From: Oleiagrimonas soli
GTDB lineage: Bacteria > Pseudomonadota > Gammaproteobacteria > Xanthomonadales > Rhodanobacteraceae
Assembly: GCF_000761445.1 (NCBI RefSeq)
Contig: NZ_KN196470.1
Span: forward strand, 2,294,861 to 2,358,860
Reading direction: 5' to 3'
DNA length: 64,000 bases
The notes below the pieces were generated by a model. It did no database searches and was not told where the DNA came from. It saw only the letters and a program-made list of their open reading frames with translations. A program made the translations under genes and the position numbers. Below, piece after piece: positions 8,701 through 17,207 of this stretch (position 1 is the stretch's first letter; every line of letters begins with the position of its first letter).

Positions 8701-9015
8701 CGCAAGCTTTCTCAAGACGTGCACGGCAGTGCCTGCATCCACACGCTGCTTCGAGACAACGCGCAACATCCAGGTTCGCGCATGCAACCGCTGCGGCGAC
8801 CTTTTTGCCAAACACCCAGGGCGACGTGCTCCACCGGGCCGTCGTCGGTCTAAGGCAACATGGCGTCCGGATGACCACTCGGATCTCTCCGACCAGACGC
8901 GAATGCTCCGTGCGAAAACGCGTGCGTCGCCATGCACGCGCATCTGCCCCATCGGCATGACCCGGGATTCCGGATGCGCAGCGCCGACCGGCACTCCGGC
9001 CGGCGCTGTGGCCCG
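8701..9015. other. Intergenic remainder after the repeat
   Basis: No gene can be supported in this 315-base stretch. It holds only short shadow frames and, at its right end, the hairpin described separately next to the M1 peptidase stop codon. Confidence 0.6.
8979..9008 (-). terminator. Hairpin downstream of the M1 peptidase gene
   Basis: CAGCGCCGACCGG (8979-8991) pairs with CCGGCCGGCGCTG (8996-9008) with a single A.C mismatch around a 4-base loop. It lies 7 bases beyond the peptidase stop codon. A clear U-tract is absent, so it may be a transcript-end stabiliser rather than a classical terminator. Confidence 0.5.
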
Positions 9016-11010
9016 TCAGTGCAGCGTGAAGGTGTCGTTGGCGCGGTTGCCGTCGGGAATGACGTGATCGGGGTCGATGGTGGCCGACTTCACCGCCTTG
9101 TCGCCCGCCACCAGCACGTCGAAGCTGTGGTGCTGCTGCCAGGTCGCCGTCGGGATGCGCACGTCCGCATGCGTGCCGTCGACGTAGTTCACGCGCAGGG
9201 TCGCCGGCATCACCAGACGATCGAGGTTGGCGACCGTCACCTTGGCGCCATGCGACGGCTTGCCGTCGACGTAGCTGACGCCGGTCACGGCCATGTCCAG
9301 CGACCAGTTGTGCTTGTACCAGCCGTTCCAGAACCACGACAGGTCCTCGCCGCCGGCACTGTCCATCGCGCGGAAGAAGTCCGACGGCGTCGGATGCTTG
9401 AACGCCCAGGCATGCACGAAGCGGCGGAACGCGACGTCGAAGCGCTCGGGACCGAGAATCTCCTCGCGCAGCAGGTTCAGTCCCAGCGCCGACTTGAAGT
9501 AGGTCACCGGGTGACGGTACTTCTCGCGGATCATGTCCGGCTTGGTCAGGATCGGCGGCGCATCGGCATCGTGCAGCACCGACTGGATTTCCTCGACCGG
9601 ATTGGTACAGCCCGGCGCGTATTCGGCGTCGCACTTGGGCGCGTACTTGCCGCCCTGGTAATCCAGCGCGGCACGCATGTCGACGTAAGTGTTGAAACCT
9701 TCGTCCATCCACGCGGCGCGGCGCTCGTCGAAGCCGACGATCATCGGGAACCAGAAGTGACCGACCTCGTGCGTGGTCAGGCCGAACAGCGGTTTGCCGC
9801 CGGTCTGCCACCAGTCGAAGGCGATGCCCGGATATTCCATGCCGCCGACCTTGCCGGCCTCGGCGATGGCGTTGGGCCACGGGTATTCCAGCCAGCGTTT
9901 GGAGAAGTATTCGATGGTGTGCTTCACGAACTGCGTGGAATCCTGCCAGTGGCCCTTGCCGCTCAGGCTCTCGACCGGATACACCGACATCGCCATCGCA
10001 TGCTTCCCGCTGGGCAAGTCGATGCGCGCCGCGTCCCACACGTAGGCCGCCGACGCGCCGAAGGCGACATCGCGGGTGTCGTGCATGCGGAAGTGCCAGG
10101 TCTTGGTGCCCTTCGGCTGCGGACCGCGCGCGGCGGCCTCGACTTCGGCCGGCGTGCGGATCATCACCGTCGCTTCGCTGCCGCGCGCCTTGGCCAGACG
10201 CTCGCGCTGGGTCTTGCTCAGCACCTGGTCCGGATTTACCAGCTCGCCGGAGCCGGCCACGATCATGTTCGCCGGCACGGTGACGCGATAGTCGATGTCG
10301 CCGTATTCCAGATAGAACTCGTTGTTGAGGTACGGCAGGGTGTCCCAGCCGCGCAGGTCGTCGTACACGGCCATGCGCGGGAACCACTGCGCGATCTCGT
10401 AGACGTCGCCGTTCTTGGTCGCGTACCAGTCGGTGCGGCCGCCGAAGCGGCCCGGCACGGTGTAGCTGTAGACGATGCGCAGGCGCAGCTGGCCGTCCTT
10501 CGGCTTCAGCGCCTGCGGCAGGTCGATGCGCATGCGGGTGTCGCTGATCTGGTAGTGCACCGGCTTGAACGTCTTGCCCTGCGCGACCTCGACCGCCTTC
10601 AGACGATAGCCGTCGGTATGGCTGGCGGCATCCGGTTCCTTGTCGCCGGAGAAGTTGCCGCGCGCGTCGGTGCGGTAGCGGTTCTGGTCCAGTTGCAGCC
10701 ACAGCATGTGCAGCGTGTCGGGGCTGTGGTTGGTGTAGGTGATGACCTCGCTGGCGCTGAGCTCCTTCTTCGCCGGGTCCAGCGTGGCGGAGATGGCGTA
10801 GTCGGCACGGTTCTGCCAGTAGTCCGGGCCCGGCACGCCGCTGGCCGAGCGGTAGCGGTTGACCGGGTACTGGTAGGCGAACGGCGCGAAAGTCTGCAGC
10901 GGGTTGAAGCGCGAGTGCGCCGGCGTGGCGGTCGTGTCCGCGGCATGCGCGGCGCCCGCGAGCAACACGGCGCAGGCCGTGAACGCGGAAAGCATGGGGA
11001 GTCGTTGCAT
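9016..11010 (-). CDS. Secreted M1-family zinc metallopeptidase
   Basis: The 664-residue protein has a signal peptide (MQRLPMLSAFTACAVLLAGAAHA). An N-terminal beta-sandwich domain follows, then a gluzincin catalytic domain. Zinc ligands are His414 and His418 of HEVGH, with Glu437 in MDEGF 19 residues downstream, the M1 spacing. The usual GAMEN-type exopeptidase motif is not obvious; the corresponding region reads GGMEYPG, which fits the bacterial M1 subgroup. It probably degrades peptides in the periplasm or medium. It lies 60 bases downstream of the co-oriented esterase gene, so the two may be related in function. Confidence 0.9.
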   Translation of the reverse strand: MQRLPMLSAFTACAVLLAGAAHAADTTATPAHSRFNPLQTFAPFAYQYPVNRYRSASGVPGPDYWQNRADYAISATLDPAKKELSASEVITYTNHSPDTLHMLWLQLDQNRYRTDARGNFSGDKEPDAASHTDGYRLKAVEVAQGKTFKPVHYQISDTRMRIDLPQALKPKDGQLRLRIVYSYTVPGRFGGRTDWYATKNGDVYEIAQWFPRMAVYDDLRGWDTLPYLNNEFYLEYGDIDYRVTVPANMIVAGSGELVNPDQVLSKTQRERLAKARGSEATVMIRTPAEVEAAARGPQPKGTKTWHFRMHDTRDVAFGASAAYVWDAARIDLPSGKHAMAMSVYPVESLSGKGHWQDSTQFVKHTIEYFSKRWLEYPWPNAIAEAGKVGGMEYPGIAFDWWQTGGKPLFGLTTHEVGHFWFPMIVGFDERRAAWMDEGFNTYVDMRAALDYQGGKYAPKCDAEYAPGCTNPVEEIQSVLHDADAPPILTKPDMIREKYRHPVTYFKSALGLNLLREEILGPERFDVAFRRFVHAWAFKHPTPSDFFRAMDSAGGEDLSWFWNGWYKHNWSLDMAVTGVSYVDGKPSHGAKVTVANLDRLVMPATLRVNYVDGTHADVRIPTATWQQHHSFDVLVAGDKAVKSATIDPDHVIPDGNRANDTFTLH

Positions 11011-11036
11011 CGTTTTTGCCCTGGGGAAAGCAAGAA

Positions 11037-11061
11037 GGCGCCGACGACACGCGTCGGCGCC
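11037..11061 (-). terminator. Hairpin between esterase and M1 peptidase genes
   Basis: GGCGCCGACG (11037-11046) pairs perfectly with CGTCGGCGCC (11052-11061) around ACACG. Read on the minus strand it is followed by TTCTTGC. It sits between the esterase stop codon and the M1 start, so it likely ends or attenuates the esterase transcript. Confidence 0.6.
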
Positions 11062-11070
11062 CCGTGAGGA

Positions 11071-12729
11071 TTACGGCGTGGTGGCGGTGTATGCCGTCGG
11101 AATCTTCGCCTTCGGCCGCGCCACCCGGTACATCTGCCAGGCGATCTCCTTGTGCAGCCACTCGCGATCGCCGCCCTTGGCGTACAGGTCGAAGTGCGTC
11201 TTGCCCGGAATGAAGTCGAACGAGGACTTCGCGCCCACGCTGTCGAGCACCGCCTTCAGCTTGTGCGCGGCGCCATCGAGATAGAACGTGTCGGCCGTGC
11301 CCACGAACAGATGGATCTTGCCGTCGAGGTACGGCTTCAGCTTCGGCCACTGCGTCTTGATGCGGTACGCGATGTCGTAGTGGTCGCGCCAGTAGTCGAC
11401 CACCTTCGGGTTCACGTCGCCGGTGGCGCGGTCGAACATCGGCTGCGGACGGCCGTCCTTGCCCTTCGGCGAGAACACCCACTCGAAGGACGCCATCTGG
11501 CCGCCGTAAGGGCCGAGCACGCGCTCGAGCTGGGCGAACTGCTGGAAGGTGGCGATCACCTTGCCCTTGTCGCGCACCAGCGGCCACGGCGAGCCGTCCG
11601 GCTTGCGGTAGACGTTGGCGTGCGGTGCGTACAGGTCCGGGCCGGTGAAGTCATGGAAATCGCTCGGATCGGGCGAGGTCGACCAAGTGCCGCCGAAAAT
11701 CTTCGGATAGCGCACCTGCAGCCACAGCGTGGCCCAGCCGCCGGACGAATGACCGGTCAGGAAGCGGCCGCTGGGCCGGGCGTCCATGCGGTATGTCGAT
11801 TCCAGCTTCGGCATCAGCTCGGTGGTCAGCGCCGTGCCCCACGGGCCGTTGTTGACCGAATCGGCGAACTCGTGCGTGCCGGTCGGGCTGGATTCGTCCA
11901 GGAACACCCAGATCATCGGCGGCGTCTTGCCTTCGGACATCAGCTTCCAGGTCGACGCGGCGTTGAAGGTCAGCGAGGCGTGGTTGGCGCTGAAACCGTG
12001 CGTGAAATACACCGTCGGATAGCGCTGCCCCTTGTGCTCGGCGTAGCCCGGCGGCAGCAGCACCCAGCCGCGCATGTGGATGGGGCGGCCCCAGAACGCG
12101 GTCAGCGCGGGGCTGACGAAATCGATCTCGTGGGTATGTCCCTTGGCCGCATCTAGCGCGGGCTGGATACGCGCACGCGCAGCCTCCGGCACGCGCGAGG
12201 AAAGTTTCCAGGGCTGCATGCGCTCGGTCAGTTCGCGTGTCAGGGTCAGATCCGGCGTCGCCGCATCCGCACCGCCCAGACGCACGGTCACGACCTTGCT
12301 GACCAGATCGCCGGTGCCACGACCGCCGTAGTTGTAGTTGTGATTGACGTCCAGCACCGCCTGCACGGCGTACTCGCCCGGCGTCAGCTTCGAGAACGGC
12401 TGCGGGAAGCTGACGCTATCAGCGTCCATCAGCACCGCGCCGCCGGGGGCGAGATGCGGCACTTCCAACGCCGCCACCGCGGTCTGCGTCGGCGAGAACG
12501 GGCTGGTGTCGACCTCCTCGACCGGACCGCCCTGGGCCGCGGCCTGGGCGTCCTTCAGCGGCATGGCGAAGATCAGCAGGCGACCGGAGGCCGGCTGCTT
12601 GAACGTGCTGCCGAGGGCGACGCGCACCATCTGGGCATGGGCGATGGGCGCGGCAGGCTTGGCTGCGACCGGAGACAACACCAGCGCACACAGCGCCGGC
12701 ACCGCGAACGTGCGGATCATTCGTAACAT
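11071..12729 (-). CDS. Secreted alpha/beta-hydrolase, putative esterase family
   Basis: This 552-residue protein starts MLRMIRTFAVPALCALVLSP, a signal peptide; GGGAG lies 7 bases before the ATG at 12729. Residues about 30-200 form an N-terminal beta-rich region. A putative-esterase (esterase D-like) domain follows, with the nucleophile Ser328 in TGHSSGGWA. Family knowledge suggests hydrolysis of acyl or feruloyl esters; the substrate is not visible. A His near the C-terminus (GKTHFDLY) is the likely catalytic base. It is divergent from the RNase gene and co-oriented with the M1 peptidase. Confidence 0.85.
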   Translation of the reverse strand: MLRMIRTFAVPALCALVLSPVAAKPAAPIAHAQMVRVALGSTFKQPASGRLLIFAMPLKDAQAAAQGGPVEEVDTSPFSPTQTAVAALEVPHLAPGGAVLMDADSVSFPQPFSKLTPGEYAVQAVLDVNHNYNYGGRGTGDLVSKVVTVRLGGADAATPDLTLTRELTERMQPWKLSSRVPEAARARIQPALDAAKGHTHEIDFVSPALTAFWGRPIHMRGWVLLPPGYAEHKGQRYPTVYFTHGFSANHASLTFNAASTWKLMSEGKTPPMIWVFLDESSPTGTHEFADSVNNGPWGTALTTELMPKLESTYRMDARPSGRFLTGHSSGGWATLWLQVRYPKIFGGTWSTSPDPSDFHDFTGPDLYAPHANVYRKPDGSPWPLVRDKGKVIATFQQFAQLERVLGPYGGQMASFEWVFSPKGKDGRPQPMFDRATGDVNPKVVDYWRDHYDIAYRIKTQWPKLKPYLDGKIHLFVGTADTFYLDGAAHKLKAVLDSVGAKSSFDFIPGKTHFDLYAKGGDREWLHKEIAWQMYRVARPKAKIPTAYTATTP

Positions 12730-12868
12730 GGCAGGCTCCCTGATGAACCCATCCATTGTGGACCGCGCCGCGCGCGCGTGCACACATCCGAAAGTCATGG
12801 TTCGCACCCCGTCCCCGGGCACCCGCCGGGGCGGTAGACTGGGCCTCCTGCCGCCGCACGTGATCGCC

Positions 12869-13273
12869 ATGCGCCGCCTGCTGCCCCTGCTCCTGCTAAT
12901 CGCCGCTGTCTGGGGCTTCGTGTCCTGGCGCGGCGTGCATGCGCCTGCTCCAAGCGTGACCGGAGCGTCTGCGCCGACGACCGCCGCGCCGCGCGCCCTG
13001 CCCGCCTTCCTGCCGCCCGAAGCCCGCGACACCCTCGACGCCATCCAGCGCGGCGGTCCGTTCCCGTATCGCCAGGACGGCACCGTGTTCGGCAATCGCG
13101 AACGCCTGCTGCCGGATCGCCCGCGCGGCTATTACCATGAATACACCGTACCCACGCCGGGAGTGGGCACGCGCGGCGCGCGCCGCATCGTGACGGGCGG
13201 CAACCCGCCCGACATCTACTACTACACCGACGACCACTACCGCAGTTTCCGCTCTTTCCAGGTGCATCCGTGA
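12869..13273 (+). CDS. Barnase-type guanyl-specific ribonuclease (N1/T1 family), exported
   Basis: The 134-residue protein has an N-terminal hydrophobic segment (MRRLLPLLLLIAAVWGFVSW) that is a signal peptide or anchor, a Pro/Ala linker to about residue 45, then a microbial RNase domain. The barnase catalytic triad is intact: Glu91 in HEYTV, Arg105/106 in GARRIVTG, His123 in TDDHYRSF. It should cleave RNA after guanosine through a cyclic phosphate. A GTG three codons upstream is an alternative start. The inhibitor gene follows with a 4-base overlap, as expected for a toxin-like nuclease and its guard. Confidence 0.9.
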   Translation: MRRLLPLLLLIAAVWGFVSWRGVHAPAPSVTGASAPTTAAPRALPAFLPPEARDTLDAIQRGGPFPYRQDGTVFGNRERLLPDRPRGYYHEYTVPTPGVGTRGARRIVTGGNPPDIYYYTDDHYRSFRSFQVHP

Positions 13274-13950
13274 ACATGCAAGCCGCCAGCGTCGACCTCG
13301 ACGATCCCGAGCAGTCGGGCGTCTACCTCGTCACCGACGAGGACCTGCATCAGGTCGCCGAGGCCGAACACGCCGAAGACATCTGCGTGCGCCACGTGTC
13401 CCTGCGCGCCTGCACGGACAAGGCGTCCCTGTTCGCGGCGCTGGCGCGCGCGCTGGACTTCCCGCCCGACTTCGGCCGCAACTGGGACGCGCTGGCCGAC
13501 AGCCTGAGCGACCTGTCCTGGCTGCCCGCGCAGGGCTACGTGCTGCTGCTGGACGAAGCGCAGGCGCTGCACGACGCCGACCCGCGCGATTTCGACGTCC
13601 TGCTCGACATCCTCGACGAGACAGCCGCGAGCTGGTCGCAGGCGCGCATCCCGTTCTTCTGCTTCGTCGCCCTGTCGCCGGAAGGTGCGACCGACGCAGC
13701 GTCCACGGCGAGCGCGACGGAGCGCGAAGACTTCCACCTGCGCGGCGAATACATCGAACTGAACCAACTGCTCAAGCTGGTCGGCGTATGCGAAAGCGGC
13801 GGTGCCGGCAAGGCGCTGGTCGCCAGCGGTGCGGTGCGCGTGGACGGTCAGGTCGAACTGCGCAAGACCTGCAAAATTCGCGTGGGCCAGCGCGTCAGCG
13901 TGAACGGCCTCGACATCCACGTCCGGCCGGACCCGGAGGAAGGCCGCTAA
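13270..13950 (+). CDS. Barstar-family RNase inhibitor fused to an S4 RNA-binding domain
   Basis: The 226-residue product carries a barstar domain at about 37-138 (ACTDKASLFAALARALDFP, then NWDALADSLSDLSWLP). After a short Ala/Thr linker (139-152) comes a YbcJ-like S4 domain at 153-218 (YIELNQLLKLVGV, GAVRVDGQVELRKTCKI). Barstar blocks the active site of barnase-type RNases in the cytoplasm; S4/YbcJ domains bind RNA. GTG 13270 overlaps the RNase stop (GTGA); ATG 13276 is the alternative. No start codon lies in the linker, so the two domains must be translated as one chain. Confidence 0.88.
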   Translation: MNMQAASVDLDDPEQSGVYLVTDEDLHQVAEAEHAEDICVRHVSLRACTDKASLFAALARALDFPPDFGRNWDALADSLSDLSWLPAQGYVLLLDEAQALHDADPRDFDVLLDILDETAASWSQARIPFFCFVALSPEGATDAASTASATEREDFHLRGEYIELNQLLKLVGVCESGGAGKALVASGAVRVDGQVELRKTCKIRVGQRVSVNGLDIHVRPDPEEGR

Positions 13951-14105
13951 GCGGCGTTCGGCGCGCTCCACGCGCACCCGCGGTCTTCGAGTACGGCCCT
14001 GCGTATCGTGCTTCAGGTGCGACGCCGGTCCGAATGCCCGATACCGGATTCGCTACACTGCACGAGCCGCCAGTCGCCCCCATCCGCCAGGCAAGGAGTG
14101 TGCAT

Positions 14106-15035
14106 ATGCTGTTGATCGGTCGCGAATCTTTGCAATCCGTAGCCTCGCAGTTGAAGCAAGCACTCTACAACCACGATCAATGGCACAAGGACATCATCCG
14201 CACGATCGTGTGCGGACTGAACCACGATCAGCGCGATGTGGCGCCCGACGCCCACATGCAATGCCGCTTCGGTCAGTGGTACTACAGCGACGTCACCCGC
14301 GAGCTGCGCGAACACCAGGCCTTCGCGGCGATGGAATTCGAGCACAAGCGGATGCACCAGATCGCCACGCGCATGCTGCAGGAAATCGATCTCGGACGCC
14401 GCATCGAAGTGACCGAATACGACAACTTCGCCAGCGCGCTGGACCGTCTGCGTCTGGAGCTGATGTCGCTGAATCGCGAAATCGACGAATCGCTCTACCG
14501 CATCGACACGCTGACCGGCGCCGAAAACCGCACTGGCATGCTGGCGACGTTGCGTGAAATGCAGGCGCTGATCCGCCGCATGCCGCAATCATGCACGCTG
14601 GCCATGCTGGACCTAGACCATTTCAAGAACGTCAACGACACTTACGGTCATCTCGTCGGTGACGAAGTGCTGGCCGGCTCGGTACGGGTGATCCGTGGAA
14701 TTCTGCGTCCATACGACCGCATCTTCCGATTCGGCGGCGAGGAATTCCTTATCGTCCTGCCCTACACCGACATCACTTCGGGATGGGAGATCACCGAACG
14801 CTTGCGCAAGGAACTGGCCGATACCGTATTGACCACGGCCAATGCGGCCGAGGTCAAGGTGACGACTTCCATCGGCCTGGCAGAACTGGACGCCACGCTC
14901 AACGTCGAATTGAGCATCGACCGTGCCGACCAAGCGATGTTCGCCGCCAAGAAGGCCGGACGCAACCGCATCTGCACGTGGGATGCCTCCATGGAGCCGG
15001 CCACGGACCTGCCGCAGCGCCCGGTGGATAACTGA
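14106..15035 (+). CDS. Zinc-sensing diguanylate cyclase, CZB-GGDEF (DgcZ-like)
   Basis: This 309-residue cytoplasmic protein has an N-terminal CZB domain (about 15-95) with zinc-ligand candidates His23 or His27, Cys36, His40 and His80/His84. A GGDEF domain follows at about 145-295. The active site reads GGEEF at 210-214, with the product-inhibition RxxD (RPYD, 201-204) five residues upstream. It should make c-di-GMP from two GTP. In E. coli DgcZ, zinc bound to the CZB domain inhibits activity. ATG 14106 follows AAGGAG at 14093-14098. It stands alone downstream of the barstar gene. Confidence 0.9.
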   Translation: MLLIGRESLQSVASQLKQALYNHDQWHKDIIRTIVCGLNHDQRDVAPDAHMQCRFGQWYYSDVTRELREHQAFAAMEFEHKRMHQIATRMLQEIDLGRRIEVTEYDNFASALDRLRLELMSLNREIDESLYRIDTLTGAENRTGMLATLREMQALIRRMPQSCTLAMLDLDHFKNVNDTYGHLVGDEVLAGSVRVIRGILRPYDRIFRFGGEEFLIVLPYTDITSGWEITERLRKELADTVLTTANAAEVKVTTSIGLAELDATLNVELSIDRADQAMFAAKKAGRNRICTWDASMEPATDLPQRPVDN

Positions 15036-15095
15036 CGGAGGAGAGCGCTCCGGCGGAGCCGGCAGGGCCCCGCCGCGCGCATCCCCGCGACGCGA

Positions 15096-17102
15096 TCAGG
15101 ACGCGCCGTTCGGGCGGCCCAACCGGCTGACCCACATGTACAAGGCGACCAGCACGGCGATGAAAGCCGCGCCGCCGACCCACACCGAGGCATGCTCGAA
15201 GCCGGGGCCGACCAGCGCCAGCGGGCGGTCGTCGCCGGAGAACACCACGATGGCGGCGATCACCACGCCGATGATGCTCTCGCCGACGATCAGGCCCGAG
15301 GACATGAGCACGCCCAATTGCTTGGTCGCCACCGGTTTCGGCCCGCGCGCCGCGCGGCGGTCGAAATACCAGCCGACGAACGCGCCGACCACGATCATCA
15401 GGGTGATCTCCGAGGGCAGGTAGATGCCCAGACCGACGGCCAATGGCGGCAGGCGCGCGGAAGTGCCTTTCAGGCCCAGCAACTCGTCGACGACGATGAT
15501 CGCCGCGCCGATGCCGGCGCCGGTCCAGATCAGGCTCCACTCGATATTGTGCTGCAGCACGCCCTGCGCCAGCGCCGAGATCAGTCCGGCCTGCGGCGCC
15601 GCGAGCGCGTCCTTGGTGGCGTTGGCCGCGCCGACGAAACCGTAGGCCTCGTTGAGCATGTTCATCACGAACGGAATGATCAGCGCGCCGGCGATCACGC
15701 CGATCACCAGCGCCACCTGCTGCTTCCACGGCGTGGCATCGACCAGTTGGCCGGTCTTGAGGTCCTGCAGGTTGTCGTTGGCGATGGTCGCGCCGGCGAA
15801 CACCACCGACGAGGCGAACAGCGCGAACGCCACCAGCGCCTTGCCCGCCTCCGGCGGCAGACTCGACTGCACGCTCAGCGCCAGCAGCACCGAGGCGATG
15901 ACGATCACCAGGATGCCGATACCCGACAGCGGGCTGTTGGAAGAGCCCACCAGGCCGGCCATGTAGCCGCAGACCGCAGCCACGAAGAAGCTCATCAGCG
16001 CCACGAACACGACGCCGCCGATGACCAGCAGCCACATGTGCGAACCCAGGCCCGCACCGACGCTGAAATCGCCCAGCAGCCAGGCGATGGGCAACATGCA
16101 CACCAGCGTCACCAGCGCCACGATGCCGATCGGCAGATCGTGTTCGGTACGCGGCAGACTACCGCCCTGCCCGCTCTTGCGCAGCTTGGTCGAGCGCATG
16201 GCGTCAGCCAGCCCGCTGTAGACCGGCTTGACCAGCTTCAGCAGCGTCCAGATCGCCGCCGCGGCGATGGTTCCGGCGCCGAGGAAACGCACCTTCTGTC
16301 CGAAGGCCGCACCGGCGATGTCGGCGGCCGAACCGGTGGCGTGCGCCAGCAGCGTGTAGTGCGGCACCGCCCAGCCCCAGGCGATCAGCGTGCCCAGCAG
16401 CATCGACACGCCGACCCACAGACCGACCAGATGACCGACCGCGAGCAGCGCGAACGACAAACTGAAATCGAAGCCGGTGGCCGCGCCGCGGCTGCCGACG
16501 TGAAAATAGGCGCTGACGTCCTTGGCGAAGATCTTGGTCGCCTCGACCACGGCGAAACCCGCCGACACCAGCGCACCGACCACCACGGCGCGGAAGCCGG
16601 AACGGGCCACCTCGACCGCATCGGGATCGGCGTCGGCGCTGCGGTGGCTGTCACCGACCTTCAGCACCTCGGCGCAGGCCACGCCCTCCGGATAGGGCAG
16701 ATTGGAATTGGTCACCAGCGCGCGGCGCAGTGGAATCGAGTACATCACGCCGAGGATGCCGCCCAGCCCGCAGATCGCCGCGGTCTCCCAGTACGGGAAA
16801 CCGGCCCACCAGCCGACGATGACCATGCCCGGCAACACGAAGATGATGGCCGAGAGGCAGCCCGCCGCTGAGGCGATGGTCTGCACGATGTTGTTTTCCT
16901 GGATCGTGGCGTCGCTGACCTTGCGCAGCAGCGCCATCGAGATCACCGCCGCCGGAATCGAGGTGGCGAAGGTCAGACCCGCTTCGAGACCGAAATAGAC
17001 ATTGGCCGCGGTAAACACCAGCGTGATCAGCACGCCGATGATCACGCCGCGGACGGTCAGCTCGGTTTGCGGCGCCAGTGCGCCGTGGCCGGTGGTATTC
17101 AC
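15096..17102 (-). CDS. OPT-family oligopeptide transporter
   Basis: A 668-residue integral membrane protein of the oligopeptide transporter family, with about 14-16 hydrophobic helices. The signature NSNLPYPEGVACAEVLK is seen near residue 130. Bacterial members take up small peptides or metal chelates by proton coupling; the substrate is not evident. GTG 17102 is the better start because GGGGAG lies 8 bases upstream; the more distal ATG at 17144 would add 14 polar residues. No partner gene adjoins; the neighbours are c-di-GMP enzymes on either side. Confidence 0.9.
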   Translation of the reverse strand: MNTTGHGALAPQTELTVRGVIIGVLITLVFTAANVYFGLEAGLTFATSIPAAVISMALLRKVSDATIQENNIVQTIASAAGCLSAIIFVLPGMVIVGWWAGFPYWETAAICGLGGILGVMYSIPLRRALVTNSNLPYPEGVACAEVLKVGDSHRSADADPDAVEVARSGFRAVVVGALVSAGFAVVEATKIFAKDVSAYFHVGSRGAATGFDFSLSFALLAVGHLVGLWVGVSMLLGTLIAWGWAVPHYTLLAHATGSAADIAGAAFGQKVRFLGAGTIAAAAIWTLLKLVKPVYSGLADAMRSTKLRKSGQGGSLPRTEHDLPIGIVALVTLVCMLPIAWLLGDFSVGAGLGSHMWLLVIGGVVFVALMSFFVAAVCGYMAGLVGSSNSPLSGIGILVIVIASVLLALSVQSSLPPEAGKALVAFALFASSVVFAGATIANDNLQDLKTGQLVDATPWKQQVALVIGVIAGALIIPFVMNMLNEAYGFVGAANATKDALAAPQAGLISALAQGVLQHNIEWSLIWTGAGIGAAIIVVDELLGLKGTSARLPPLAVGLGIYLPSEITLMIVVGAFVGWYFDRRAARGPKPVATKQLGVLMSSGLIVGESIIGVVIAAIVVFSGDDRPLALVGPGFEHASVWVGGAAFIAVLVALYMWVSRLGRPNGAS

Positions 17103-17207
17103 GAATGCATCTCCCCGTGCGGATACTTCGCCTGATCGTTCCACGGATGCATGCGAAGCCGCAAGCCGCGCGCGCTGCGATGTCTGCGCATGGATCGCGG
17201 CATCGCG

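Noticed and set aside
8171-11587. 1138-codon open frame on the minus strand across the M1 peptidase region
   Set aside because: It is an out-of-frame shadow of the M1 and esterase genes with Arg/Ala-rich composition and no domains.
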